DNA of 38,589 nucleotides from assembly GCA_032718475.1 (NCBI GenBank), contig JAUCBJ010003614.1, positions 1-38,589 of the forward strand. The letters run 5' to 3'. The notes under the pieces were generated by a model, which searched no databases, was not told where the DNA came from, and saw only the letters and a program-made list of their open reading frames with translations. Positions 11,101 through 19,948 of the stretch are shown piece after piece (position 1 is the stretch's first letter; each line of letters starts with the position of its first letter). The DNA comes from Nemertoderma westbladi (taxonomy: Eukaryota; Xenacoelomorpha; Nemertodermatida; Nemertodermatidae). A program made the translations under genes and the position numbers.

Positions 11101-11475
11101 TCTTTCATTTCTATTCAGACATTTCTGACTCTAGCGGTATAGTGAGAACTGAAGATGGATTAGGGTCTCCAGCCCCACAAAGACACAGCCTATGGATGAA
11201 TAGTACATACGTACATCGGCCAAGTTTCATCTTGAATAACGGATAACGAAATGAGAGACGGATCTCACTTTCAGAAATTTCGTCGTATAGCGGCAGACCG
11301 ATTAAATCCCCCCCCCCCCCCCCCCCACAAAGACGCAGCATGTGGTCCAGAATATATGGCAAGATTCAGCTTAAACTGATTAAAATCAATGAGACGGGAG
11401 AATCTATTCACTTTCAGGCATAAAGTAGTCCTATAGCGGGTGACTGTTGAACTGATTTTCAACAAAACAAATTTT
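11100..11475 (+). repeat. diverged half-units of satellite B with a 19-bp C tract
   Basis: Two or three degenerate copies of the half-unit of satellite B ('tctagcgg', 'aagtttcatctt', 'cactttcag' landmarks) lie before the regular array. A run of 19 C residues sits at 11308-11326. Confidence 0.7.
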
Positions 11476-14400
11476 CAACTTGGCAGCTTTAAATTCGACA
11501 AAGTTATAAGCATGTCAATATCATAACGACGACAACGATTTCACTTTCAGACATTTGGCCCTCTAGCGGCAGACTGGAGAACTGCAGATCGATTCGCCTC
11601 CTTTGAAAGTCACAGCTAATGGTCTAATACATATCTGCCAAGTTTCAGCTTAAACGGATTAAAAGCAAAGAAATGGGAGGGCATTTAATGTTTAGACATG
11701 TGGCCCTCTAGCGCGAGACCATTGCACTGATGGTGTCTGAAAGTCTCTCAAAAATCTCAACTTTAGCTCATATTGATACCTACAAATTTTCAACTTGGCA
11801 GCTTTAAATCCGACAAAGTTATTAGCATGTCAAAATCGTAACGACGACAATGATTTCACTTTCAGACCTTTGGCCCTCTAGCGGCAGACTGGAGAACTGC
11901 AGATGGATTCGCCTCCTTTGAAAGTCACAGCTAATGGTCTAATACATATCTGCCAAGTTTCAGCTTAAACGGATTAAAAGCAAAGAAATGGGAGGGCATT
12001 TAATGTTTAGACATGTGGCCCTCTAGCGGGAGACCATTGCACTGATGGTGTCTGAAAGTCTCTCAAAAATCTCAACTTTAGCTCATATTGATACATACAA
12101 ATTTTCAACTTGGCAGCTTTAAATCCGAAAAAGTTATTAGCATGTCAAAATCGTAACGACGACAACGATTTCACTTTCAGACCTTTGGCCCTCTAGCGGC
12201 AGACTGGAGAACTGCAGATGGATTCGCCTCCTTTGAAAGTCACAGCTAATGGTCTAATACATATCTGCCAAGTTTCAGCTTAAACGGATTAAAAGCAAAG
12301 AAATGGGAGGGCATTTAATGTTTAGACATGTGGCCCTCTAGCGGGAGACCATTGCACTGATGGTGTCTGAAAGTCTCTCAAAAATCTCAACTTTAGCTCA
12401 TATTGATACCTACAAATTTTCAACTTGGCAGCTTTAAATCCGACAAAGTTATTAGCATGTCAAAATCGTAACGACGACAACGATTTCACTTTCAGACCTT
12501 TGGCCCTCTAGCGGCAGACTGGAGAACTGCAGATGGATTCGCCTCCTTTGAAAGTCACAGCTAATGGTCTAATACATATCTGCCAAGTTTCAGCTTAAAC
12601 GGATTAAAAGCAAAGAAATGGGAGGGCATTTAATGTTTAGACATGTGGCCCTCTAGCGGGAGACCATTGCACTGATGGTGTCTGAAAGTCTCTCAAAAAT
12701 CTCAACTTTAGCTCATATTGATACCTACAAATTTTCAACTTGGCAGCTTTAAATCCGACAAAGTTATTAGCATGTCAAAATCGTAACGACGACAACGATT
12801 TCACTTTCAGACCTTTGGCACTCTAGCGGCAGACTGGAGAACTGCAGATGGATTCGCCTCCTTTGAAAGTCACAGCTAATGGTCTAATACATATCTGCCA
12901 AGTTTCACCTTAAACGGATTAAAAGCAAAGAAATGGGAGGGCATTTAATGTTTAGACATGTGGCCCTCTAGCGGGAGACCATTGCACTGATGGTGTCTGA
13001 AAGTCTCTCAAAAATCTCAACTTTAGCTCATATTGATACCTACAAATTTTCAACTTGGCAGCTTTAAATCCGACAAAGTTATTAGCATGTCAAAATCGTA
13101 ACGACGACAACGATTTCACTTTCAGACCTTTGGCCCTCTAGCGGCAGACTGGAGAACTGCAGATGGATTCGCCTCCTTTGAAAGTCACAGCTAATGGTCT
13201 AATACATATCTGCCAAGTTTCAGCTTAAACGGATTAAAAGCAAAGAAATGGGAGGGCATTTAATGTTTAGACATGTGGCCCTCTAGCGGGAGACCATTGC
13301 ACTGATGGTGTCTGAAAGTCTCTCAAAAATCTCAACTTTAGCTCATATTGATACATACAAATTTTCAACTTGGCAGCTTTAAATCCGACAAAGTTATTAG
13401 CATGTCAAAATCGTAACGACGACAATGATTTCACTTTCAGACCTTTGGCCCTCTAGCGGCAGACTGGAGAACTGCAGATGGATTCGCCTCCTTTGAAAGT
13501 CACAGCTAATGGTCTAATACATATCTGCCAAGTTTCAGCTTAAACGGATTAAAAGCAAAGAAATGGGAGGGCATTTAATGTTTAGACATGTGGCCCTCTA
13601 GCGGGAGACCATTGCACTGATGGTGTCTGAAAGTCTCTCAAAAATCTCAACTTTAGCTCATATTGATACCTACAAATTTTCAACTTGGCAGCTTTAAATC
13701 CGACAAAGTTATTAGCATGTCAAAATCGTAACGACGACAACGATTTCACTTTCAGACCTTTGGCCCTCTAGCGGCAGACTGGAGAACTGCAGATGGATTC
13801 GCCTCCTTTGAAAGTCACAGCTAATGGTCTAATACATATCTGCCAAGTTTCAGCTTAAACGGATTAAAAGCAAAGAAATGGGAGGGCATTTAATGTTTAG
13901 ACATGTGGCCCTCTAGCGGGAGACCATTGCACTGATGGTGTCTGAAAGTCTCTCAAAAATCTCAACTTTAGCTCATATTGATACCTACAAATTTTCAACT
14001 TGGCAGCTTTAAATCCGACAAAGTTATTAGCATGTCAAAATCGTAACGACGACAACGATTTCACTTTCAGACCTTTGGCCCTCTAGCGGCAGACTGGAGA
14101 ACTGCAGATGGATTCGCCTCCTTTGAAAGTCACAGCTAATGGTCTAATACATGTCTGCCAAGTTTCACCTTAAACGGATTAAAAGCAAAGAAATGGGAGG
14201 GAATTTAATGTTTAGACATGTGGCCCTCTAGCGGGAGACCATTGCACTGATGGTGTCTGAAAGTCTCTCAAAAATCTCAACTTTAGCTCATATTGATACC
14301 TACAAATTTTCAACTTGGCAGCTTTAAATCCGACAAAGTTATTAGCATGTCAAAATCGTAACGACGACAACGATTTCACTTTCAGACCTTTGGCCCTCTA

Positions 14401-14675
14401 GCGGCAGACTGGAGAACTGCAGATGGATTCGCCTCCTTTGAAAGTCACAGCTAATGGTCTAATACATATCTGCCAAGTTTCACCTTAAACGGATTAAAAG
14501 CAAAGAAATGGGAGGGCATTTAATGTTTAGACATGTGGCCCTCTAGCGGGAGACCATTGCACTGATGGTGTCTGAAAGTCTCTCAAAAATCTCAACTTTA
14601 GCTCATATTGATACCTACAAATTTTCAACTTGGCAGCTTTAAATCCGACAAAGTTATTAGCATGTCAAAATCGTA

Positions 14676-14678
<3 letters not shown>
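11476..14678 (+). repeat. satellite B, 315-bp unit, 10 copies plus a partial
   Basis: The phrase 'caacttggcagcttta' starts at 11476, 11791, 12106, 12421, 12736, 13051, 13366, 13681, 13996, 14311 and 14626, always exactly 315 bp apart, so there are no net indels over ten units and only scattered substitutions. Each unit is itself two diverged halves of about 157 bp, visible as 'ggccctctagcggcagact' against 'ggccctctagcgggagacc'. The last, partial unit stops inside its 'aacgacgacaacg' block, which runs directly into the GAC microsatellite. No coding potential. Confidence 0.95.
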
Positions 14679-14713
<35 letters not shown>

Positions 14714-14760
14714 AACGACGACGACGACGATGACGACAACGACGACGACGACGACGACAA
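14679..14760 (+). repeat. (GAC)n microsatellite grown from the end of satellite B
   Basis: About 80 bp of GAC repeats with occasional AAC and ATG-containing variants. It begins exactly where the partial eleventh unit of satellite B has its short 'acgacgacaacg' block. The apparent poly-Arg reading frame on the minus strand here is a by-product. Confidence 0.95.
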
Positions 14761-14881
14761 CTATTTGCATAAATTGACCCACCCCCTAACAGTGTCAATT
14801 CGCTAAGGCTCCGCCAACTTCGTGGCTCGCCCCACATACAGGACTTACTTAGAACTATCTATTCTATTAGTGCTTTATTCA
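14761..14881. other. unique stretch before the right arm
   Basis: About 120 bp without coding potential between the microsatellite and the inverted arm. Confidence 0.5.
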
Positions 14882-15073
14882 GGTGGCGGGAATTTCGAAT
14901 TGAATTCAATTACTCCATTATACTTTATTAATATAATAGGTCTGACGTAGCCCGGTAGGGCGAAAACGTTCACCAAATTCAGCGTTTCATTATAATATTC
15001 AGCCAGTGTAGACCCCTAATACTTACCTATATGCTATACTTTGCTTATGGTAATTTATATTTATTATTATTTA
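14882..15073 (-). repeat. right inverted terminal arm of the Penelope-like element
   Basis: Reverse complement of 6777-6970 with few differences. Its outer few bases merge with the target duplication at 15070-15081. Confidence 0.9.
14939..14995 (+). ncRNA. hammerhead-ribozyme-like motif in the terminal arm
   Basis: In the right arm the sequence ctgacgtagcccggta followed by gggcgaaaacg has the arrangement of a hammerhead core: CUGANG, a perfect 4-bp helix II (GCCC/GGGC) with a GGUA loop, GAAA, then a possible 4-bp helix III (AACG/CGTT) followed by T as candidate cleavage base. One extra U sits between the G and A of the canonical CUGANGA, and helix I is AT-rich and imperfect as far as I can fold it by eye. 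Penelope-like elements are known to carry hammerhead motifs in their terminal repeats, which supports the call. The same motif lies on the opposite strand of the left arm. Confidence 0.42.
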
Positions 15074-15081
15074 TCTATACA
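15070..15081 (+). repeat. target site duplication (right) of the Penelope-like insertion
   Basis: Second copy of TTTATCTATACA (first at 6726-6737). Confidence 0.8.
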
Positions 15082-15420
15082 AGTAGAGCGATGCACAGAG
15101 GACATAAACAAGTTTTCAATTTTTTGTGTGAACAAGAGTGCTATGCCTTTTCGCCTGAAATTAAGAGAATTTGAAGCGTGTGTAATGTGTACGCTTCTCT
15201 ACGGATGTGAATATTGGTTTAAAAATGACCTACATAGCTTGTAAAGTGCCTCTTAGGAGGAGTCCTCATACAGACTCCCAACGATATTGTGCTTGGCTGA
15301 GCTAGGTCTACCGCCAATTGAAGTTGGGTATCTACCGCATGGAAAAGATTTCTTACTAAAATTATACTTATTCTCTTTTATGGCTAGCATTTACCAAATT
15401 GCGACTTATTTCTCATAACC
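15082..15420 (+). pseudogene. LINE-A ORF2: RT thumb and C-terminal region
   Basis: Resumes the reverse transcriptase cut at 6737. Readable residues are NKFSIFCVNKSAMPFRLKLREFEACVMCTLLYGCEYW (shown in part: KSAMPFRLKLREF, then TLLYGCEYWF), the thumb signature of L2/CR1-like LINEs. After a TAA at 15242-15244 one still reads CLAELGLPPIEVGY and a weak tail to about 15415. The reading frame follows from the LSI codons of the duplicated target. No intact protein is possible. Confidence 0.72.
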
Positions 15421-15797
15421 TCCGTATCGAAACAGGCTGGTTGAGTAGAATACCCTGAGATTCCAAGAGTATGTCATTGTGATAACTTGGTCGTCCAGAG
15501 AGAGCAACATAACATGTATTACTCGATTGCCTGCTCTCTGAACCACTGGGTCTAAATTTAACACCGATTTTAGATTTTAGCGACATGGAAGCATTAGTTT
15601 CAATGCGCTCAAAAAATGACCACACAGTTTTATGACTAAATATACATACGCATACATATTTATATATATATACATACGTAGTCTATACTTTCTATAAATT
15701 TATTTACTAAATTATAGTGCTATGATTATTATGATTTATTAATTAGTCGATCAATTTTATGTTTATTATATATTTTAGATTGCTATTGTTACCTGGT
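15421..15797. other. no gene; AT-rich with a short TA-rich run
   Basis: No convincing coding sequence. A TA-rich microsatellite-like patch lies at about 15640-15680. Confidence 0.55.
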
Positions 15798-16171
15798 CTT
15801 TGTGTCCCAATCTATTTGGTCTATATCTAATTATTATCCACTTCACAGATTCGCGGGGCACTCATAGATTGATGTAAATGAATCATCTAAACCACATACA
15901 AAAATCATGGAGCTCTTCCACTGAATTAAATGGCCGATAAGCCAAATCCTTGATATCTCAGTCAAAGGAAATAATTCAAACAACATTACAGAAATCGATT
16001 TCACCGGCTCAATTTGTTAGTAGTAGTATAGTTTATTGTCCTTAAATAATATATAATAATTAGATATAGACCAAATAGATTGGGACACAAAGAGCTCCAT
16101 GATTTTTGTATGTGGTTTAGATGATTAATTTACATCAATCTATGAGTGCCCCGCGAATCTGTGAAGTGGAT
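15798..16171. repeat. circularly permuted inverted repeat
   Basis: Left copy 15798-15918 consists of block A (about 39 bp, ctttgtgtcccaatc through ctaattatta) then block B (about 82 bp, tccacttcacagattcgc through ggagctctt). The right copy, read on the minus strand from 16171 to 16054, has the same two blocks in the order B then A, with only one or two mismatches. Between them (15919-16053) is unrelated AT-rich sequence. A plain inverted duplication would keep the order, so the right copy behaves as if cut from a circle or a tandem array at a different point. Confidence 0.8.
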
Positions 16172-16312
16172 CTATTAACTAAAGGATGTATAGTGGCTTG
16201 TTCCGCGGATGAGTTGGGGCAATGGTGTTAATAATGCCTCACTACAATACTGAAACTCTCCCATTTTCCGGAATGATACACGTTGCCCAAGATCCCCCAT
16301 TAAAGCTTACAT

Positions 16313-17036
16313 ATGCATGAGATTGACAATCCTGTTAGAGCTTGGACCTTGGATCTTGGAATCAACATGAGCCATACTGGCAATTTCAAGATCTACATTG
16401 AAAGCACAATAATGTCGAGACGCTATGCAACTATGTGGCTGGATTCTATGTGTTTTCACAGTACACGACCCGCTAACAATGAAAACACTGTTCACATCTT
16501 TAGTATGATCTAAACTCGAGTACTGTTGTCAGCTGTGGCATCCGAACAATAACATACACGAGACTCAAAGAATAGAAGAAGTACAACGATCGTTCACGAG
16601 GAGAATCCAAGGAATGAACGAGCTTAACTACTGGGAACGCCTTAAGCAATTAAAGTTAAACTCGCTGGAATGGCGAAGGGAACGCTACATCGTCATTTAC
16701 ATATGGAAGATATTGGAAAACCTCGTTCCCAATTTATCAAACAAACCAATCACCCTGAAATGTAGTTTGCGTCGGGGTAGAAACTGCCAGATTCCAACCT
16801 TACTACGAAATTGCAGATCAAACGTCCACAATCTGCACGAGAATAGCTTGGTGGTGACTGGACCGCAACTATTTAACTCCTTGCCAAAGGAAATACGAGA
16901 CCTGACTGGCTGCAGTCTGGAAATATTAAACTAGAATTAGATACATATCTGAGCGACATTCCAGACCAACCGGGCTGCCGGGGTTACACAGCCTGCAGGA
17001 GCGTCCAGTCGAACTCTCTTTTAAGATTGAATTGTA
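16313..17036 (+). pseudogene. LINE-C: 3' end of a CR1/jockey-like LINE ORF2
   Basis: C-terminal part of another non-LTR reverse transcriptase. The frame at 16313-16513 reads LDLGINMSHTGNFKIYIES, the usual 'K-x-L-G-V-x-h-s' section after the RT palm, and stops at a TGA. The next frame (16509-16934) holds SKLEYCCQLWHPNN, then EEVQRSFTRRIQG, LNYWERLKQLKLNSLEWRR and LPKEIRD, a well-known tail of CR1/jockey-type elements. A frameshift near 16930 leads to LELDTYLSDIPDQPG and a stop (TAA) near 17036. It is 5'-truncated and broken. It is distinct from LINE-A because both have their own C-terminal tails. Confidence 0.75.
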
Positions 17037-17039
17037 ATT

Positions 17040-17551
17040 AAAACAATTTCAATCAACCTTGTTTTTTATCCGATATTTCTTTTTAAACAGAATTACAATC
17101 AATCAAATTAACATTTTTTAAGTATTATATGTATTTTATTGTAATGTATATTTTATTTGGTGTGCTCGTGGAGTTCTCCGTGGTAGAGCTGATTTTCACT
17201 TCTAATGAATACCTAAAACCATTTCAATAAACAATAAACAATACGCTTGTACGCTGATTTATTCGTAATGCATATTGGTTAGAGGGCCATGATTATATAC
17301 ATGTCGGGATCAGACGTGTACCACCGCGTGCGTGGAAGGTAGTACACTATAGTTATCAATACTGGATATTTCACCTTTCAACTTTCAAGATAGATGGAGA
17401 ACTAGTGCATTTTGAAAGTTGATTATTTATGTGTGGACATCTACTTAGGCTCAGTGTGTTCTATTTTTAGTTGAAAGTTTAATGTTGAAAGTTTTAAGCT
17501 CGTGAGTGACACGGGCCTAGTGTATTGGAAACATAATTCATCTTTACATAC
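17040..17551. other. non-coding; probable LINE-C 3' UTR and intron
   Basis: No gene seen. A 'ttgaaagtt' motif recurs around 17380-17490. On the minus strand this is the intron following the downstream EGF exon. Confidence 0.5.
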
Positions 17552-17674
17552 CATGACAGGAAACACCATCGCCAACATAGCCAGAATTACATCCACATGT
17601 GAAACTACCATCATTGTTTGTGCAGCTGGCACTACTGTGGCAATTATCAGTATTGGTAGAACATTCATCAATAT
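17552..17674 (-). CDS. calcium-binding EGF-like exon (downstream copy)
   Basis: A 123-bp minus-strand exon with AG acceptor (…cttcag before 17674) and GT donor (gtatgt after 17552), both in phase 1. It encodes a complete cbEGF domain: D-I-D-E-C at the start (calcium site), then Cys residues in the EGF spacing, with [14 protein letters not shown] carrying the hydroxylation-consensus region and GDGVSC at the end, six cysteines in all. Single cbEGF domains on phase-1 symmetric exons are typical of animal extracellular matrix and Notch-like proteins. The protein is secreted or membrane-bound, but the gene cannot be named from two exons. Its neighbour at 17834-17956 is a recent duplicate. Confidence 0.9.
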
Positions 17675-17833
17675 CTGAAGACCAAATTATGGGAATTTAT
17701 TAATTTTTCAATTCACAAAAATTTTAAATTAAAAAACGTCAAAGCCATATGGCATGGTTATGGTTAACCGGTTTAAGTTAATAAGATAGTGTAAAAGATG
17801 TATGTATTTGAAATGTATTAGAAATTTGCTTAC

Positions 17834-17956
17834 CATTGCAGGAAACACCATTGCCAGAATAGCCTGAATTGCATACACATGTGAAACTACCATCATTGTT
17901 TGTGCAGCTAGCATTACTGTGGCAATTATCAGTATTGGTAGAACATTCATCAATAT
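17834..17956 (-). CDS. calcium-binding EGF-like exon (upstream copy)
   Basis: Second 123-bp phase-1 exon, same strand, with acceptor cttcag and donor gtaagc. It encodes the same kind of cbEGF domain ([15 protein letters not shown], then GSFTCVCNSGY and GNGVSC), six cysteines, differing from the downstream copy at a minority of positions (for example [10 protein letters not shown] against VCNSGYSGNG). Flanking intron DNA is also duplicated. Further exons of this gene would be expected upstream, that is beyond the BEL/Pao block on the right, but I saw none up to 38589. Confidence 0.9.
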
Positions 17957-18005
17957 CTGAAGATCAATATATGGGAATTTATTAATTTTTCAATTCACAA
18001 AAATT

Positions 18006-18644
18006 GTGACGGTATCCACTGGAGTTGACAGTGGTGTATACCGACCGGTGTAGGTTGTACTCGTCGTCGCGTCGCTGGGCTGCTGAGCTAAGGTGGATAT
18101 ATATGTTTGGCCAATGGCCGATAAAAACAACAGAGTTAGTTGTCAGTATTGATAATCACAGCAATTGATAATAGCACAGTCTGAATATAATAATATGCAA
18201 TACAAACAGTAACGGTGACGACGGTCAAAAACTATTCCGGTCTCACAACCGTAAGGAAATCAACTAACTAATAATCAGTAATTACAAGGGTTATATCGTT
18301 GACACATATTACTTTAGCCCTACACACTGGGCGGCCTTAATATCCAATGGATGGGCTCTTGTCCTAGCCAATGTGCTTTCCCGACCACTATTGGCCTATC
18401 CTGATTAATTGTCACCTCGCCATTCCCTGTTGGCATTACCCCTTGGTGCTAGCCTTACTAGCTTGTTTCTCCCTCTGAGGTAGTTTGACCTCACCTCTCT
18501 CTGTGGCTTATGGCGTGTATCATCCCCCCCCCGTTTAGTTATGAGTTGAGATTATTATTGGTAATCTCACATCGCCAACTATATTGGTAAAATTCCACTA
18601 GTCCCATTTTCGGTGGGTAATGCACGGAATTGAATATGCTTACA
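18006..18644 (-). repeat. 3' LTR of BEL/Pao element 2
   Basis: 639 bp, TG...CA on the minus strand. It shares only about 20 bp at its 5' end (TGTNAGCATATTCAATTCCG) and the last few bases with the LTRs of element 1; the body looks unrelated. It includes a 10-bp C run at about 18524-18533 (G run in sense). Confidence 0.8.
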
Positions 18645-18655
18645 CTCCCCCCCCA
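18645..18655 (-). promoter_or_regulatory. polypurine tract of element 2
   Basis: Sense sequence is a run of G ending in AG directly before the LTR TG, as in element 1. It would prime plus-strand DNA synthesis. Confidence 0.75.
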
Positions 18656-19329
18656 TGCTATCTTCCCGGTGAGAAGATAGCATCAACCTTAAGTGCGCTT
18701 CAATTCCGCTGGAATCCAATCTAATATTGGATGTGGGGTGGAATTTTCTTCTCGGGGTCGGCTTTCCAGACCGGCCCCCATGGGTCTGTTATCACTACCC
18801 ATCCTTGGTACATCTGCGAGCTATGTTGTACCAAGGTATCTGGCGTCTCTGTTTAAGATCATTGCTCTCACTCTTCACACAATTTTCCTCAAATTTTCCT
18901 CACAGACTTTGTTGTCCCTTCCTCTCTCACCAGTCCCTTTGGGACTCATCCTCTTCCATGCTCACCCCCCACACTTGAATCTCGCACTTCCTCAACTCTA
19001 ACACCTCCTCCCCATACTTCCCTCATTTCCCCACACTCAACCCACACTCAACCCACATCTATTGTTATTCTCCACACTCTTATCGACTCCCACGCATGTG
19101 TGCACCATGTCAGTGAGATCCGTCTAATGTCTCATCCTCCTAGTTTAGTCAATTGGTCCCCGATCCCAGTAGCTAGTTGGAAAAGGTTATATATGACTAT
19201 AGTACTTACATTGATTATATTTGCTATTAATTAATTATTTTACGTATGTACATACAAATTGTAAATACATTTAATTAATTGCAGTTAGGAGTTTGTACTG
19301 TTCCGTTCATGTGGTGCCTTCCAGGCACA
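18656..19329 (-). other. 3' untranslated region of element 2
   Basis: On the minus strand it aligns with the region after ORF3 in element 1 (30541-31223): both have 'ggaaggcaccac' then 'gaactccta', and both have the hairpin-like 'gatgctatcttctcaccgggaagata' before the G tract (quoted in part: tcttctcaccgggaagat). The reading frames seen here on the plus strand are not genes. Confidence 0.7.
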
Positions 19330-19334
19330 CCCAT
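19330..19334 (+). repeat. target site duplication (left) of element 1
   Basis: CCCAT directly before the TG of the 5' LTR; the same five bases follow the 3' LTR at 31791-31795. Five bp is normal for BEL/Pao integrases. Confidence 0.9.
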
Positions 19335-19902
19335 TGTTAGCGTATTCAATTCCGCTAACCAGGCCCACACAAAGTTGGTTTTAAGCAATATTGGGAGCAC
19401 GAGGTTGGTTACCAATCAACCTCGTGTCATCCCAATAAGCGGGGACAACAGGCCCCAAGGGAACACACACAGCGGGGTCAGAGGTTACACCTCCGGGAGG
19501 GAGAGAGAGACAGCAGCAGGGGGGAAGCACTCCCAGGGAGATGGGAGGGTGAGAAGTGAGTTATTAGCCAATGGGGGGAAGGCATCGGCTGAGTAATGTA
19601 ATGCGGCCAACCGATGCAATATATTACCGGTATCTGTGTTATTTGCTCACTTTAGCTAGTCAGTGCAGTCAGGGCGGAACGGGAACTTCTATCACCGTCC
19701 ACTACCGCCACCACATGCAATACTTATTAGCGGTATCTGTTAATCCTATACTCAATACTGTGCTCAGTTTACTTATTCAATATATCTCATATACATCAAT
19801 CAAAGAACTTCAGAACTCTTAACGAACCTTTTCATATACACGGCGGGGACGCGTAGATCGAAAACCCAAACGGATAAATCGGGATCTGTAGATCCCGTCA
19901 CA
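19335..19902 (+). repeat. 5' LTR of element 1
   Basis: 568 bp, TGTTAGC...GTCACA. It has 17-18 bp ('ccgatgcaatatattacc') not found in the 3' LTR. It probably carries the promoter, but I see no clear TATA box. The bases after it (19903 onward) do not match a primer binding site I recognise. Confidence 0.92.
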
Positions 19903-19948
19903 GTGATAGAAGCCAAACTGCCAGAACTGCCAGCTAGTTAGTAAAGCA

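Larger units (their letters stand above)
6738..15069 (+). mobile_element. Penelope-like retroelement insertion carrying two satellites
   Basis: An 8.3-kb insertion in the LINE-A reverse transcriptase, bounded by 12-bp target duplications. In order: about 39 bp of unique tail (6738-6776), left terminal arm (6777-6970), a 3' RT/GIY-YIG reading frame (6947-7591), satellite A (about 7720-10590), a unique and T-rich spacer, satellite B (about 11476-14678), a GAC-rich microsatellite, and a right arm (14882-15073) that is the inverted copy of the left. Penelope-like elements are known for a GIY-YIG endonuclease, terminal repeats in direct or inverted orientation, an extra short tail and variable target duplications, all of which fit. 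The RT palm is absent, so this copy is 5'-truncated and cannot move alone. Whether the satellites arrived with the element or grew inside it afterwards is unknown. Confidence 0.75.
17552..18005 (-). repeat. tandem duplication of exon plus intron, unit 282 bp
   Basis: The two exons start 282 bp apart, and the intronic string 'atgggaatttattaatttttcaattcacaaaaatt' (quoted in part: gggaatttattaattt) follows each on the plus strand, at about 17690 and 17972. In the second copy this string is cut directly by the LTR of element 2 at 18006, so the insertion came after the duplication. Confidence 0.85.

Noticed and set aside
12340-12375. Hammerhead-like 'ctgatggtgtctgaaag' in the 315-bp satellite
   Set aside because: The CUGAUGA core has G for A and no helix II can form before GAAA.
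14625-14837. Poly-arginine reading frame on the minus strand
   Set aside because: It is only the translation of the GAC microsatellite; there is no flanking coding structure.
17441-17953. Two Met/Val-rich minus-strand frames of about 75 codons
   Set aside because: They overlap the EGF exons in the wrong frame; the right frame gives perfect six-cysteine EGF domains with splice sites.
18693-19001. Plus-strand frames of 80-100 codons
   Set aside because: They lie antisense in the 3' UTR of element 2, with no recognisable domain and no conservation in element 1.
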